A stretch of 64,000 nt of DNA. It comes from Paraburkholderia bryophila. GTDB taxonomy: Bacteria; Pseudomonadota; Gammaproteobacteria; Burkholderiales; Burkholderiaceae. Within the stretch, counting starts at the first letter, position 1, and the number at the start of each line of letters is the position of its first letter. Both the position numbers and the translations under genes were made by a program. Below the pieces are notes generated by a model. It was not told the DNA's origin. It made no database searches and was given only the letters and a program-made list of their open reading frames with translations. Below, in pieces: positions 41,462 to 50,789 of the stretch. The stretch is taken from positions 57,804 to 121,803 of the forward strand of contig NZ_QLTK01000024.1 in the NCBI RefSeq assembly GCF_003269035.1. Reading direction: 5' to 3'.

Positions 41462-43218
41462 AGGCGCCGGCCATCGTGATTCTCGGCGCGGGCGCATTGG
41501 AAACCGCGCGGCGCATTCAAACGCTGTACGCGGGTAGCCAGGTATACGCGCTGCACGAACGCGTGACAGCCGACGTGCCGTACACCGAACTCGGCGCCCA
41601 GTTGCGCGAGCTGTATGCAGGCGGCACGCCGATCGTCGCGTTGTGCGCGGCAGGTATCGTGATTCGCTGCGTCGCGCCGTTGTTGACGAACAAAGGTGTC
41701 GAGCCGCCGGTGCTGGCGGTGGCCGAAGACGGCAGCGCGGTCGTGCCGCTGCTCGGCGGTCTGGCCGGCGTCAACGTGATGGCGCGCGAGATTGCCGCCG
41801 CGTTGAAGGTGTCGCCCGCGATTACGACGAGCGGTGAGTTGCGCTTCGGCACCTGTGTGCTCAATCCGCCCGACGGTTACGCGCTGGCGGATATCGGGCA
41901 AGGCAAACGCTTCGTGTCGGATCTGCTGGCGGGGGAAAGCACGCGTGTCGAAGGTGAAGCGCCGTGGCTCGACGACGCGCAATTGCCGCGCTCGGCATCG
42001 GCGCGTCTCGCGATTCGCGTGACGCCGCGTGCGTGGGATGGATGTGAGGACGAGTTGGTGATTCATCCGCGCAGCGTGGTGGCGGCGGTTGCTGCTGGTG
42101 AAGGTGCTGGCGATGGCGACGGCGCTCGCGCGAATGCATGTTTATCGGGCACCGAAATCGCAGCAAGCGTACGCGCCGCATTGAACGAACATGGCCTCGC
42201 GACGCTTTCGTTAGCCGCCCTGCTCGCCGCCTCGGATCGAATCGCGGACCCCGCTTTGGCCGACGCCGCCGCGAGCCTGAATGTCCCGTTGCGCTTCGCC
42301 CAGACCCGCCCCGACGACGGCGCCCCACCCAGCAACCTGCTGCACGCGGCGCTGCGCATCCCCTACGAAACCCTGCACGACGATCCCGCTGCGGGCGTCG
42401 CGCTGGCCCTCACGCCGCTCGCCATCGACGCGAACACGGTCGGCATGGGGCGCGGCCGCCTGACCGTGATCGGCCTGGGCCCGGGCAGCGCCGAGCTGAT
42501 GGTGCCCGCCGCCCGCCTCGCGCTCGACCATGCAACCGATATCCTCGGCTACGACACCTACGTGAAAATGGCCGGCCCGTTTCGCGCCGATCAGCGGGTT
42601 CATGGCACGGATAATCGCGAGGAATTGCAACGCGCGCGTCATGCGTTCGAACTGGCGAGCGTGGGACGTTCGGTGGTGATGGTGTCGTCGGGCGACCCCG
42701 GCGTATTTGCAATGGCGGCCGCAGTGCTCGAAGCGCTCGAAGCCGCCGCGAACGACGCGTGGGCAGCAGTCGAACTCGGCATCGTGCCCGGCGTGTCGGC
42801 GGCGCTCGCAACCGCCGCGCAAGCCGGCGCGCCGTTGGGCCACGACTTCTGCATGCTGTCGCTGTCGGACAATCTGAAGCCGTGGAGCATCATCGAAACG
42901 CGCCTGCGGCATGCCGCCGAAGCGGATCTCGTGATGGCGTTCTATAACCCGATTTCGCGCGCCCGTCCGTGGCAACTGGACAAGGCGCTGGATATCGTGA
43001 GGACGTATCGCGCGTCGGCAACGCCGGTGGTGCTGGGGCGCGACGTCGGTCGACCCGGCGGCACGCTGCGCACGGTCACGCTAGGCGAGCTGCGCTCGTC
43101 CGACGTGGATATGCGCACGATGGTGATCGTCGGTTCATCGACCACGCGGCGTTTTGCAAAAGGCGCCGGTGACCTCGAAGGCGACGAATGGGTTTATACG
43201 CCCCGATGGTATGAGTGA
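41458..43218 (+). CDS. cobJ: CbiG-CobJ fusion: cobalamin biosynthesis CbiG domain plus precorrin-3B C17-methyltransferase
   Basis: A 586-residue two-part enzyme. Residues 1-310 are a CbiG protein: LVALCAAGIVIRCVAPLL and LLGGLAGVNVMAREIA in the N-terminal part, and the CbiG C-terminal/CobE-like part at about 225-305 (LSGTEIAASVRAALNEHG, LAALLAASDRIADPAL). Residues about 325-586 are CobJ/CbiH: LTVIGLGPGSAELMVPAAR, VSSGDPGVFAMAAAVLEAL, LGIVPGVSAALATAAQAGA. CobJ methylates C17 with ring contraction; CbiG in the anaerobic route opens the lactone left by contraction. Start is ATG 41458 (4-bp overlap with cobI) or 41449, which is better placed for a GGGGGA. Last gene of the operon. Confidence 0.92.
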   Translation: MKAPAIVILGAGALETARRIQTLYAGSQVYALHERVTADVPYTELGAQLRELYAGGTPIVALCAAGIVIRCVAPLLTNKGVEPPVLAVAEDGSAVVPLLGGLAGVNVMAREIAAALKVSPAITTSGELRFGTCVLNPPDGYALADIGQGKRFVSDLLAGESTRVEGEAPWLDDAQLPRSASARLAIRVTPRAWDGCEDELVIHPRSVVAAVAAGEGAGDGDGARANACLSGTEIAASVRAALNEHGLATLSLAALLAASDRIADPALADAAASLNVPLRFAQTRPDDGAPPSNLLHAALRIPYETLHDDPAAGVALALTPLAIDANTVGMGRGRLTVIGLGPGSAELMVPAARLALDHATDILGYDTYVKMAGPFRADQRVHGTDNREELQRARHAFELASVGRSVVMVSSGDPGVFAMAAAVLEALEAAANDAWAAVELGIVPGVSAALATAAQAGAPLGHDFCMLSLSDNLKPWSIIETRLRHAAEADLVMAFYNPISRARPWQLDKALDIVRTYRASATPVVLGRDVGRPGGTLRTVTLGELRSSDVDMRTMVIVGSSTTRRFAKGAGDLEGDEWVYTPRWYE

Positions 43219-43283
43219 AGCGGGACGCGTGACGGCGGATGCGTTGCCCGATGTGAATCGGCCGTTGGCTGATGCAAACCGGC

Positions 43284-43303
43284 CGCCGGGCATGCGCCCG
43301 GCG
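43284..43303. terminator. Stem-loop after the cob operon
   Basis: 8-bp stem CGCCGGGC / GCCCGGCG with a 4-base loop, between the convergent cobJ and AAA ATPase genes, 66 bp after the cobJ stop. Confidence 0.55.
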
Positions 43304-43311
43304 ACGTCCGC

Positions 43312-45936
43312 CTAAGCCGCGACTTTGAGATCGTCGATGGCCCGTTGCCGCACGCCCAGATCGTCCCACAACTCCGGGTGGCAGGTGAACACCAGAATCT
43401 GATGCCGGGTAGCCGCGTCGAGCAGCGCGCGCTTGATCGCGTCGCGACGTGCGGCGTCGGTATGCACGGCCGCGTCGTCGAGCATCAGCAGTGTCGGCCG
43501 GCCCGACGCCTTCAGCAGGTCCGCATAGGCGAGCCGCGTCAGGATGCCGAGCTGTTCGCGCGTGCCGAAGCTCAATGCTTCCAGCGTATCCGCGCGGCCG
43601 TAACGGTCTAGCGTAGCGGGACTCAGATCGTCGCAGAGCGCGATCGTCGATTGCGGGAAAATTCGGCGCAGGTAATAGCCGAGCCGCTCGGTCAAGGGTG
43701 CACGCAATTGCGCGACCGCCGCGTCGCGTTCGTCGACGAGCACTTCGTCGAGCAAACTCAGCGCGCCGGCCCGCAGGCTCAACTCTTCCTTGCGACGCGT
43801 GGCCTGTTCGACGCGCGCTTCCAGCGCCGCCAACCGTTCACCGAGCCCGGACGCACCGACCGTTTCCAGTTGGCTGCGCAATTGCGCGATCCGCACCTGA
43901 CGCTCGTGCTGTTCACCACGCGCCAGATCCGCCGACGCGCGATAGCGTTTCGCCTCGGCCGCCGGATCGTCGAGCCGCGCCGCTTGCAGTTCGCGCTCGC
44001 GCGCTTCGTGCTGCCTGCGTTGCGCGTCGACCTGGACGCGTTGTTCGACGATTTTGGTCTGCCACTGCGCACGGTTGCGGCAGAAGGTTTCATCGCTCAA
44101 CTGCGCTTCCTTGCGCTGCAATTGCGCAGCAAGCGATTCCGCGTTGGCGACGCCGGTCGATCGTTTCTCCGCTGCCTGCGCCAACACCTTGCGCGCCGCT
44201 TCCAACATGTCGCGCGCGGTCCCGGCGTTGCGTCGCGCTTCGTCGAGCGGTGGCGCGGCGGACACGTCGGGCAAGTTCTTCAGGCGATCGTTCGACGCCT
44301 GCCAACGCGCCGCCGCCGAAGCCAAGGCCGCACGCAACGCGTCGATGCCTTGCGGTGCGTGGACCTGGAGAATCCCGGCATGGCTTTTCTGCTGCGCGAC
44401 GAGCGTCTTCCACTGTTCGCGCCTGAGTTCGCCTTCAACGAGCGACGCCACGCCCAGCGCCTGCAGCAACTGCGCATGCTGCGTTTCGAGCGACGCCAGT
44501 TCGGTCAACTGCGCAGAGAGATCCGAGACGCCCGGAATCACCCTCAATTCACCGAGTGCGCCGAGGCCGATCAGCTTTTCCTCGTCGACGCGCAGCACGC
44601 CGTCACCGCTCACCGTCGTCCCATTGACGGCAATCGCGCCGCTCAACGTGTATTCGATGCGCGTCATCGCCGCTTCGGTGCGGGCGCGCAATAGGGTTAA
44701 TTCGCCGTCGAGCGTGGCGAGCCGCTTCAGTTTCGCCTCGTCGATTTCGACGGCCGCCGCTGCGCGAGCGGCGTCGAGTACGGCTTCATTCGCCTGGCTG
44801 GCGGCCTGGATAGCCACGTCGAGCCGCTGGCTTTCGCTCTCGTAGAGGCCAATCTGATTGCGCAAGTCGGCTGCGGTCACCGCCGCGTTCGCCAGATCGA
44901 GCGCACGGTCGGCCGCTACGGAGGCCTGCTCGAATTGCGCGACGCTTGCCGCGGCTTGCGCATAGTCGGCCTGTATGGAGGCTACGCCGGCTCTTGCCAC
45001 GTCGAGCTGCTGCCGCTCGCGTGCGACGTTCGCTTCCAGTTCTACAGCGTTCTGCTCCTGCTGCAACGACAGCGCGAGTTCCGCTTCGCCTAATTTCAGC
45101 GCGTGCACCAATCCCTCCAGCCCGCGCTCCAGTTCCGCCGCGGCCTCGGCGCGCTGTTGCGCCAGCACGGCCTTCTGCTCGTGAAGCTCCCACGGACGCT
45201 TGCGCTCGGTGTCTTCGAACGTTTCCTGCTGCGTCGCGAGGCGTGCAATGTTCTCTTCGAACTGCAGACGCTGCTGCTCCAGTTCGTTGCGTTGCTCGAT
45301 CAAACCCGCGAGCGTTTGCTCGGCTTCGGCCAGCGGCCCGGTGGCTTTCTGCGTGCGCGCGGTGAGCAATTGCCGCAGTTCACGCTGCACGGCAACGATC
45401 AACGCGTCTTCACCGGCCGATTCGCGGCTGCCCGACAGTTGCGACAACGCATCGCGCAGATATTGCGCCGCGTGGCCGGTGGAGTCGCGCACCTCCTGCG
45501 TGCCGCCTTGTTGCACCCACAACAAACCGGGCACGCCCGCGTTCTCGGCCTTCAGCGGCCCGCGCGCGGCGCGAGAAAACCCGAGCAAGGCAGCGAGTTT
45601 GTCTTCGGCTTCGTCTTCGCCGAATACGCTCTGACCGATCTTCAGCTCGCAGCGCTGCCGCGTGACGAACTGCTTCGACAACCGGCAGGCGGCGCCGTCC
45701 AGATTGAAGCTGACTTCGACCGACGGTTGTCCGCTCGCCTTGCCCCACGGCAATAAATCCTTCAGATGCGAGGCTTTGTAGCGCTCCAGAAACACCACGC
45801 GCACGGCTTCGGCAATGGTACTTTTGCCGGCCTCGTTCGGCCCGACGAACAGGTTGAGTCCCGGTTGCAGATCGTCGATGACGATACGCCCCGCAAACTG
45901 CTTGAACTCCTGAATCGCGATACTTTCCAACTTCAT
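43312..45936 (-). CDS. SbcC/YhaN-like AAA ATPase (SMC-type, no zinc hook)
   Basis: An 874-residue ABC-type DNA-repair ATPase. IAIQEFKQFAGRIVIDDL and the Walker A GPNEAGKST at about 33-41 begin it; the C-terminal half of the ATPase carries the signature EALSFGTREQLGILTRLAY and Walker B TLLMLDDAAVHTD. The middle (about 170-760) is long coiled coil. Unlike Rad50/SbcC there is no C-x-x-C zinc hook; instead a small globular segment (GVLRVDEEKLIGLGALGEL) interrupts the coils, as in YhaN-type proteins. Its start overlaps the stop of the phosphoesterase gene by 4 bp, so both subunits are made together, as in Mre11-Rad50-like complexes. Confidence 0.85.
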   Translation of the reverse strand: MKLESIAIQEFKQFAGRIVIDDLQPGLNLFVGPNEAGKSTIAEAVRVVFLERYKASHLKDLLPWGKASGQPSVEVSFNLDGAACRLSKQFVTRQRCELKIGQSVFGEDEAEDKLAALLGFSRAARGPLKAENAGVPGLLWVQQGGTQEVRDSTGHAAQYLRDALSQLSGSRESAGEDALIVAVQRELRQLLTARTQKATGPLAEAEQTLAGLIEQRNELEQQRLQFEENIARLATQQETFEDTERKRPWELHEQKAVLAQQRAEAAAELERGLEGLVHALKLGEAELALSLQQEQNAVELEANVARERQQLDVARAGVASIQADYAQAAASVAQFEQASVAADRALDLANAAVTAADLRNQIGLYESESQRLDVAIQAASQANEAVLDAARAAAAVEIDEAKLKRLATLDGELTLLRARTEAAMTRIEYTLSGAIAVNGTTVSGDGVLRVDEEKLIGLGALGELRVIPGVSDLSAQLTELASLETQHAQLLQALGVASLVEGELRREQWKTLVAQQKSHAGILQVHAPQGIDALRAALASAAARWQASNDRLKNLPDVSAAPPLDEARRNAGTARDMLEAARKVLAQAAEKRSTGVANAESLAAQLQRKEAQLSDETFCRNRAQWQTKIVEQRVQVDAQRRQHEARERELQAARLDDPAAEAKRYRASADLARGEQHERQVRIAQLRSQLETVGASGLGERLAALEARVEQATRRKEELSLRAGALSLLDEVLVDERDAAVAQLRAPLTERLGYYLRRIFPQSTIALCDDLSPATLDRYGRADTLEALSFGTREQLGILTRLAYADLLKASGRPTLLMLDDAAVHTDAARRDAIKRALLDAATRHQILVFTCHPELWDDLGVRQRAIDDLKVAA

Positions 45937-47075
45937 GCGGACCTCGCTTCGCGCGGCAGTTCACGTTGAAAACGCGCCAGAAGCAATAACGCTTCCGCCG
46001 CGCGCTTGACCTGTTGCGGGTCGGACTGCGGGTCTTCCTGCAAGCCGCGCAAGCGCGCCACGACTTTGGCGAGATAACCGCTTTGCGCGCCGAGTTCCGC
46101 GAGGTCGTCGGCGGTAGGTAGCACTTGCAGGCCGCTCAGGTCGACGCGCAGCGCGCGTACGCGGGCACGGGCTTCTTCGACCGCCACATGAATCGCCTCG
46201 GCGTCCGCCAACGCGGTCGTGCCACTTACCGCGAGACGCAGTACGTCGTGGCTGCCGAGCGCCGCGAGCCGCGTCTTGAGCGCGTCCACGTCGGTCGGCA
46301 CGGCGATCGTTTCGTCCCAGCGATGCCACTGATACTGACCGACCCGCACCGCCTCGACCACCGGCGCGGCGCCCGGCTCGCTCACGGTCACGTCGAGCAT
46401 GAAGCCCGGATCGTTGGCGCGGAACCGGTCCTGCTCGTGCGTGCCGGCGTACCAGGTGCGTTCGTCGACGCGCAGATGGCCATGCCAGTCGCCGAGCGCG
46501 AGGTAGTCGAGACGCGCGCTCACGGCGCGCGTCGGCGCGATCGGATTCGACGAGTCGATGCCTTCCTGCAAAATCCCGCTCACGCTGCCGTGGGCGAGAC
46601 CGATGCGGTGATAACCCGGCGGCGTCTCCGTCGTATCGAAGAAGCCGGTGGTGTCGTCGTACGTGATGCGTTGCGTGAGCGGTGCGCACAGCAAGGCGCA
46701 GCGGCAATCGTCGAGCAGCACCACGCCGGGTTCGAGCACCACGCGCACATTCGGCGCGATGCAATTCAGGCGCTGCGCGCGGGTCCACACGCTCTCCACC
46801 AGCGCCGCGTCGTGATTGCCCGGCAGCATGATCCACGCACCGCTGAACGCTTGCAGCGCGCCGAACAGACGGCGGATCACCGTGTCGGACACGGTCTGCA
46901 GATCGAATACGTCACCCGCCACCAGTACCGCGTCGACCTTGCGCGCGGCGGCTTCCGTCGCGATGCGGCGCACGGTGTCGAATCGCGCCTCCGCGAGATG
47001 CGCGGCTTCGTCCGGCTCGAACTGGCCGAATTGCGTGCCGATCTGCCAGTCCGCGGTGTGCAGAAACCTGATCAC
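45933..47075 (-). CDS. SbcD/YhaO-like metallophosphoesterase (DNA repair exonuclease family)
   Basis: A 380-residue Mre11-like protein, partner of the AAA ATPase that follows. The motifs are HTADWQIG (where Mre11 has D-x-H, here D-W-Q), LVAGDVFD, LPGNHDAA, LAHGSVSG and ALGDWHGHL. So the first metal-binding His is replaced by Gln while the other ligands remain, a feature that may alter metal use. The C-terminal part (about 260-380) is a capping and helical region suited to bind the ATPase coiled coil. It should be the nuclease subunit of a DNA end-processing complex distinct from the classic SbcCD. Confidence 0.85.
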   Translation of the reverse strand: MIRFLHTADWQIGTQFGQFEPDEAAHLAEARFDTVRRIATEAAARKVDAVLVAGDVFDLQTVSDTVIRRLFGALQAFSGAWIMLPGNHDAALVESVWTRAQRLNCIAPNVRVVLEPGVVLLDDCRCALLCAPLTQRITYDDTTGFFDTTETPPGYHRIGLAHGSVSGILQEGIDSSNPIAPTRAVSARLDYLALGDWHGHLRVDERTWYAGTHEQDRFRANDPGFMLDVTVSEPGAAPVVEAVRVGQYQWHRWDETIAVPTDVDALKTRLAALGSHDVLRLAVSGTTALADAEAIHVAVEEARARVRALRVDLSGLQVLPTADDLAELGAQSGYLAKVVARLRGLQEDPQSDPQQVKRAAEALLLLARFQRELPREARSA

Positions 47076-47271
47076 TGTGCCTCCATTGCGTTCACATTGC
47101 GTTCTATTACACGACCTCGCAGTCTAACCGCGAATGTTACCGCGCCGACGCGCTAAAGATACCTCCGCGCGATTGGCGCATTGCCCGGCGAGCGGCGCTA
47201 CACTCGCGTGTCCGGACGTGTACGGAGCGTGCAGTCCAATCGCATCAGACTCGAACCTCGCCTAATCGCCG
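47076..47271. promoter_or_regulatory. Divergent intergenic region
   Basis: About 195 bp between the phosphoesterase gene (leftward) and the DUF445 gene (rightward). It should hold both promoters; no clear operator was seen. Confidence 0.4.
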
Positions 47272-48552
47272 ATGAATAAAGCAATCGAACTGAAACAGGC
47301 CAAACGCACGCCGTTGCTGCTGTTGCTCGCGGCCGCCTGCGTTTTCGTGGTGACCGCGTTCATGCCGCGTGGTGTGTGGGTGGACGGCATCAAGGCCGTG
47401 GCCGAAGCCGCGATGGTCGGCGCGCTCGCCGACTGGTTCGCGGTGGCCGCGCTGTTTCGCCGCGTGCCGATTCTGATCGTATCCGCGCACACCGCGATCA
47501 TTCCGCGCAACAAGCATAAGATCGCCGACAACCTCGCGGTGTTCGTGCAGGATAAGTTCCTCGACGTGCCCTCGCTGGTCGGCCTGATCAAGCGGCACGA
47601 TCCGGCGCAGAGCATCACCGGCTGGCTGACCGAGCCCGCCAATACCGCGCGCCTGGGCGATTACGTCGTGAAGCTCGCCGGCGGCATTCTGGAACTGACC
47701 GACGACGTGCGGATTCAGAGCTTCATCAAGGACGCGCTGCGCGACGTGCTCACCAAGGTGGACCTGTCGCAATCGATGGGCTCAATTCTCGATACGCTGA
47801 CCAAAGACGGCCGCCACCAGGAGTTGCTCGACGCCGGCATCGAACAGGTGGTGATGCTGCTGCGCGAACCGCAGGCGCGCGAGTTTATCGCCGGGCGGAT
47901 CGTCGACTGGGTCAAGAATGAGTATCCGAAGATGGAGAAGATTCTGCCGTCCGCGTGGCTCGGCGAGAAAGGCGCGGAGGCCATCGCCAACACCGTGGAC
48001 CGCATGCTGCAGCAGATCAGCGACAACCCCACCCACGAATTGCGCGCCCGGTTCGACGAGGCCGCGCACAAGCTGATCGTCAAACTCAAGACCGATCCGG
48101 CGTTCCTGCAGAAAGGCGAAGACCTGAAGCGTTATCTGGTGGAAGGCGAAGCGCTCAGCACGTATGTGAAAGACATGTGGGGCGAATTGCGCGCCTGGCT
48201 CAAGCGCGACCTGCAGAGCCCTGATTCCGCCTTGCACGCGCGTGTGATGGCAATGGGCCAATGGGTCGGCCGTGAACTGGCGAACGATCCCGCGCTGCGA
48301 CAATCGTTGAACGATCATCTGGAAGACGCCGCTCGCGCAATGGCGCCGGAATTCGCGCAGTTCCTCACGCGTCATATCAGCGATACGGTCAAGAACTGGG
48401 ATTCGCGTGAGATGTCGCGGCAAATCGAACTGAATATCGGCAAGGACCTGCAGTACATCCGGATCAATGGGACGATTGTCGGTGGGTTTATTGGCTTGTT
48501 ACTGTATGGGAGTTCGTTGCTGTTTGAGGTGCTGCGCGCGCATATTCAGTGA
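47272..48552 (+). CDS. DUF445 membrane protein (YjiN-like)
   Basis: A 426-residue protein of the DUF445 family. An N-terminal hydrophobic helix (LLLLLAAACVFVVTAFMP), the conserved AEAAMVGALADWFAVAALFR and RIPI-type IIPRNKHKIADNL segments, a long amphipathic helical middle, and a C-terminal helix (INGTIVGGFIGLLLYGSSLL) fit a protein anchored in the inner membrane at both ends. Family function is unknown, possibly envelope or DNA-related. The ribosome-binding site before the ATG is weak. A GNAT gene follows 77 bp later. Confidence 0.85.
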   Translation: MNKAIELKQAKRTPLLLLLAAACVFVVTAFMPRGVWVDGIKAVAEAAMVGALADWFAVAALFRRVPILIVSAHTAIIPRNKHKIADNLAVFVQDKFLDVPSLVGLIKRHDPAQSITGWLTEPANTARLGDYVVKLAGGILELTDDVRIQSFIKDALRDVLTKVDLSQSMGSILDTLTKDGRHQELLDAGIEQVVMLLREPQAREFIAGRIVDWVKNEYPKMEKILPSAWLGEKGAEAIANTVDRMLQQISDNPTHELRARFDEAAHKLIVKLKTDPAFLQKGEDLKRYLVEGEALSTYVKDMWGELRAWLKRDLQSPDSALHARVMAMGQWVGRELANDPALRQSLNDHLEDAARAMAPEFAQFLTRHISDTVKNWDSREMSRQIELNIGKDLQYIRINGTIVGGFIGLLLYGSSLLFEVLRAHIQ

Positions 48553-48629
48553 GTTGCCGGGTGCGACCTTTTTAGGCAAGAGGCGTTGCCATGCTTTCTT
48601 CCACCAGTTGATGTGTACTCAATTTACTA

Positions 48630-49103
48630 ATGACGAGCCTTTATTCGATTCGCCGTGCCCGCCCCACCGATCTGCCGACAATCTATCTCGGTGAGTTGGA
48701 CTACATCCGGCAGATCGAGCCGCAGCAGGAAACACGCTGGGCGGGTGGCATGCAATTTCATCTGAAACAATGGACGAACGATCTCGATCGCATGTTCATC
48801 GCCGAATCGGGTGACACGCCGGTGGGCTATTTCTTTTGGGAAGTCCACGGCGAGGCGGCGGTTCTCGCATCGATTTACGTGGTCCCCGATCGGCGTGGCA
48901 ATGGGCTCGGTCGGCAACTGCTCACGCAGTTCATCGCCGATGCCCGCGCGCAGGGTTTTGGCACACTTACCCTGGGTGTGAAGGCAGACAATCCGGCTCG
49001 CCGTCTCTACGAAAACGCGGGCTTTCGCTATACGCACGACGAACAGGGATATCGCCACTACGTCTATCCGACGGCCGAACGGATAACGGGCGCGGAAGTC
49101 TGA
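48630..49103 (+). CDS. GNAT family N-acetyltransferase
   Basis: A 157-residue single-domain GNAT. IRRARPTDLPTIYLGELDYI is the first strand-helix unit; IYVVPDRRGNGLGRQLL carries the acetyl-CoA pyrophosphate-binding R-x-x-G-x-G motif; LGVKADNPARRLYENAGFRY is motif B. The acceptor is unknown; small-molecule or protein N-acetylation are both possible. Convergent with a LysR gene 46 bp downstream. Confidence 0.87.
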   Translation: MTSLYSIRRARPTDLPTIYLGELDYIRQIEPQQETRWAGGMQFHLKQWTNDLDRMFIAESGDTPVGYFFWEVHGEAAVLASIYVVPDRRGNGLGRQLLTQFIADARAQGFGTLTLGVKADNPARRLYENAGFRYTHDEQGYRHYVYPTAERITGAEV

Positions 49104-49149
49104 CCGGCTCAGGAAATTGTCGAGCGGGCCGCGCCGTTAAGCGAGCGCC

Positions 49150-49998
49150 CTACACCCGCATCCCGGCCAGAATCTGCTCAGCCAGAAAATCGCAAGGTGG
49201 CCGGTCCGACCGGGCGCTGCGGGCAAGCACCACTTCGAGATCATCCAGCGGCGGCAAGCCTTCGTTCTGCGACAACTGAGCCAGGTGCGCCGGCACGCTG
49301 CACCTGGCGAGCGGCGCCACCGCGAGCCCGGCGTCCACCATGCTGATCAGTCCCAGCAAACTCGGGCTTTCGTACGACATGCGATATTTAATGTTCTCCC
49401 GCTGCAGCGCGCGGATCGCATTGGCACGCGCCGTACTCCCTTGCGCGAACACGGCGATCGGCAGCGGGCGCTCCTTCCACACCTTTCTCGCCGACGACCC
49501 CACCCACACCATCGGCTCGAACCGGATGAATTCGCTCGCCAGACCCTTGACCCTGGTGATGCAGGCGAGGTCCAGCGTATTGTCTTTCAGCAACGCGACG
49601 AGCGCGACACTGGCAAGACCAATCACGCGAATGTCGACCCGTGGATGTGCCGCGGCGAATTTGCCCAGCACCTGCGGCAGCAACGATGAAGCGTAGTCGT
49701 CGGGAACGCCGATGGTGACGCGGCCCTTCATCTCCGGGCGCACGATCGACGCCCAGGCTTCCTCCCGCATGGCCAGCATGCGCCGGCCGTAGTCCGCCAG
49801 CGTCTTGCCCTCCGCCGTAATCGCGAGGCTACGCGTACTGCGCTCGAAAAGCGGCTTGCCGAGTGCGTCTTCGAGCGCCTTGATCTGCATGCTCACCGCC
49901 GATGGCGAGCGGTGCACCGACTCCGCACCGCCCACGAACGATCCCGTCTCGGCGACCGCCACCACCATTTCCAGCACATCGAGATCGAGCTTTTTCAT
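49150..49998 (-). CDS. LysR family regulator divergent from a LysE exporter
   Basis: A 282-residue LysR-type regulator. The DNA-binding domain begins LDLDVLEMVVAVAETGSFVG, with HRSPSAVSMQIKALEDALG as the recognition helix region; the effector domain follows from MKGRVTIGVPDDYASSLL. It is divergent from a LysE-type exporter gene with about 100 bp between, and a T-N11-A palindrome lies just upstream of its own ATG. Control of the exporter in response to an amino acid or similar ligand is the natural inference. Confidence 0.9.
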   Translation of the reverse strand: MKKLDLDVLEMVVAVAETGSFVGGAESVHRSPSAVSMQIKALEDALGKPLFERSTRSLAITAEGKTLADYGRRMLAMREEAWASIVRPEMKGRVTIGVPDDYASSLLPQVLGKFAAAHPRVDIRVIGLASVALVALLKDNTLDLACITRVKGLASEFIRFEPMVWVGSSARKVWKERPLPIAVFAQGSTARANAIRALQRENIKYRMSYESPSLLGLISMVDAGLAVAPLARCSVPAHLAQLSQNEGLPPLDDLEVVLARSARSDRPPCDFLAEQILAGMRV

Positions 49999-50003
49999 AT
50001 TCG

Positions 50004-50016
50004 TCAGAAAATCTGA
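50004..50016. promoter_or_regulatory. LysR-type T-N11-A box
   Basis: TCAGA-AAA-TCTGA, a 13-bp dyad of the classic T-N11-A form, 5 bp upstream of the lysR start and 85 bp upstream of the LysE-type gene. Confidence 0.6.
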
Positions 50017-50101
50017 GCAATGACTTCAGTTTAATGCGTTTTACTTGAAACTGCATCGAACCGATACTGTCAGCGACGAATCCCTGAAGGAGCTTCTGAA
50101 C

Positions 50102-50749
50102 ATGCACGGTACGGCGTCGATTTACGGATTTCTCGCGGTAGGCGGCATGCTGGCCGTGACACCGGGCCCGAATATGGTCTACGTCATGTCGCGTTCCATC
50201 GCGCAAGGGCGCACCGCCGGGCTGATATCGCTGGCGGGGGTGATGCTCGGGTATCTCTTCTATATGTTTTCGGCGGCGTTCGGCATTACGGCGCTGTTTT
50301 TAAGCGTGCCGTATGCGGCGAGCGTTCTGGGGGCGGCGGGTGCCGCGTATCTGTTTTATCTCGCGTGGCAGGCGGTGAAACCGGGTGGCCGCTCTCCGCT
50401 GGAGGTGCGCGATCTGCCTCGCGAACAACCTCGCCGGCTTCTCGCGATCGGCGCCACGACCAGCCTGCTGAACCCCAAGCTCGCGATGATCTTTCTGTCG
50501 CTGCTGCCGCAATTCATCGACTATCAGGCGGGTGGCGTGTTGAAGCAATCGCTGGTGCTCGGGTCTTCGTTGATCGTTGCGTTCGCATCGGTCAATGGCT
50601 TCGTGGCGATCTGTTCCGGCAGCATGGCGTCGTTTCTCGCGAGCCGCCCGGGACTTCTGCTCGCGCAACGCTGGGTCATGGGTTGCGTTCTGCTGGCCCT
50701 CGGCGGACACATGGCGATCGACGCGGTGAGGCTGGCGGGCGGGCATTGA
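50102..50749 (+). CDS. LysE/RhtB family exporter
   Basis: A 215-residue membrane protein with six predicted helices. AVTPGPNMVYVMSRSIAQGR is the LysE/RhtB signature at the first loop, and LLNPKLAMIFLSLLPQFI is the conserved central segment. It should export an amino acid or derivative driven by the proton gradient. The ATG at 50102 has AGGAG 9 bases upstream; the frame is open to 50045 without similarity. Regulated presumably by the divergent LysR protein. Confidence 0.9.
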   Translation: MHGTASIYGFLAVGGMLAVTPGPNMVYVMSRSIAQGRTAGLISLAGVMLGYLFYMFSAAFGITALFLSVPYAASVLGAAGAAYLFYLAWQAVKPGGRSPLEVRDLPREQPRRLLAIGATTSLLNPKLAMIFLSLLPQFIDYQAGGVLKQSLVLGSSLIVAFASVNGFVAICSGSMASFLASRPGLLLAQRWVMGCVLLALGGHMAIDAVRLAGGH

Positions 50750-50789
50750 CTCGACTTTCTGAGGACACGAAACGACGAGTCAACCCGGC

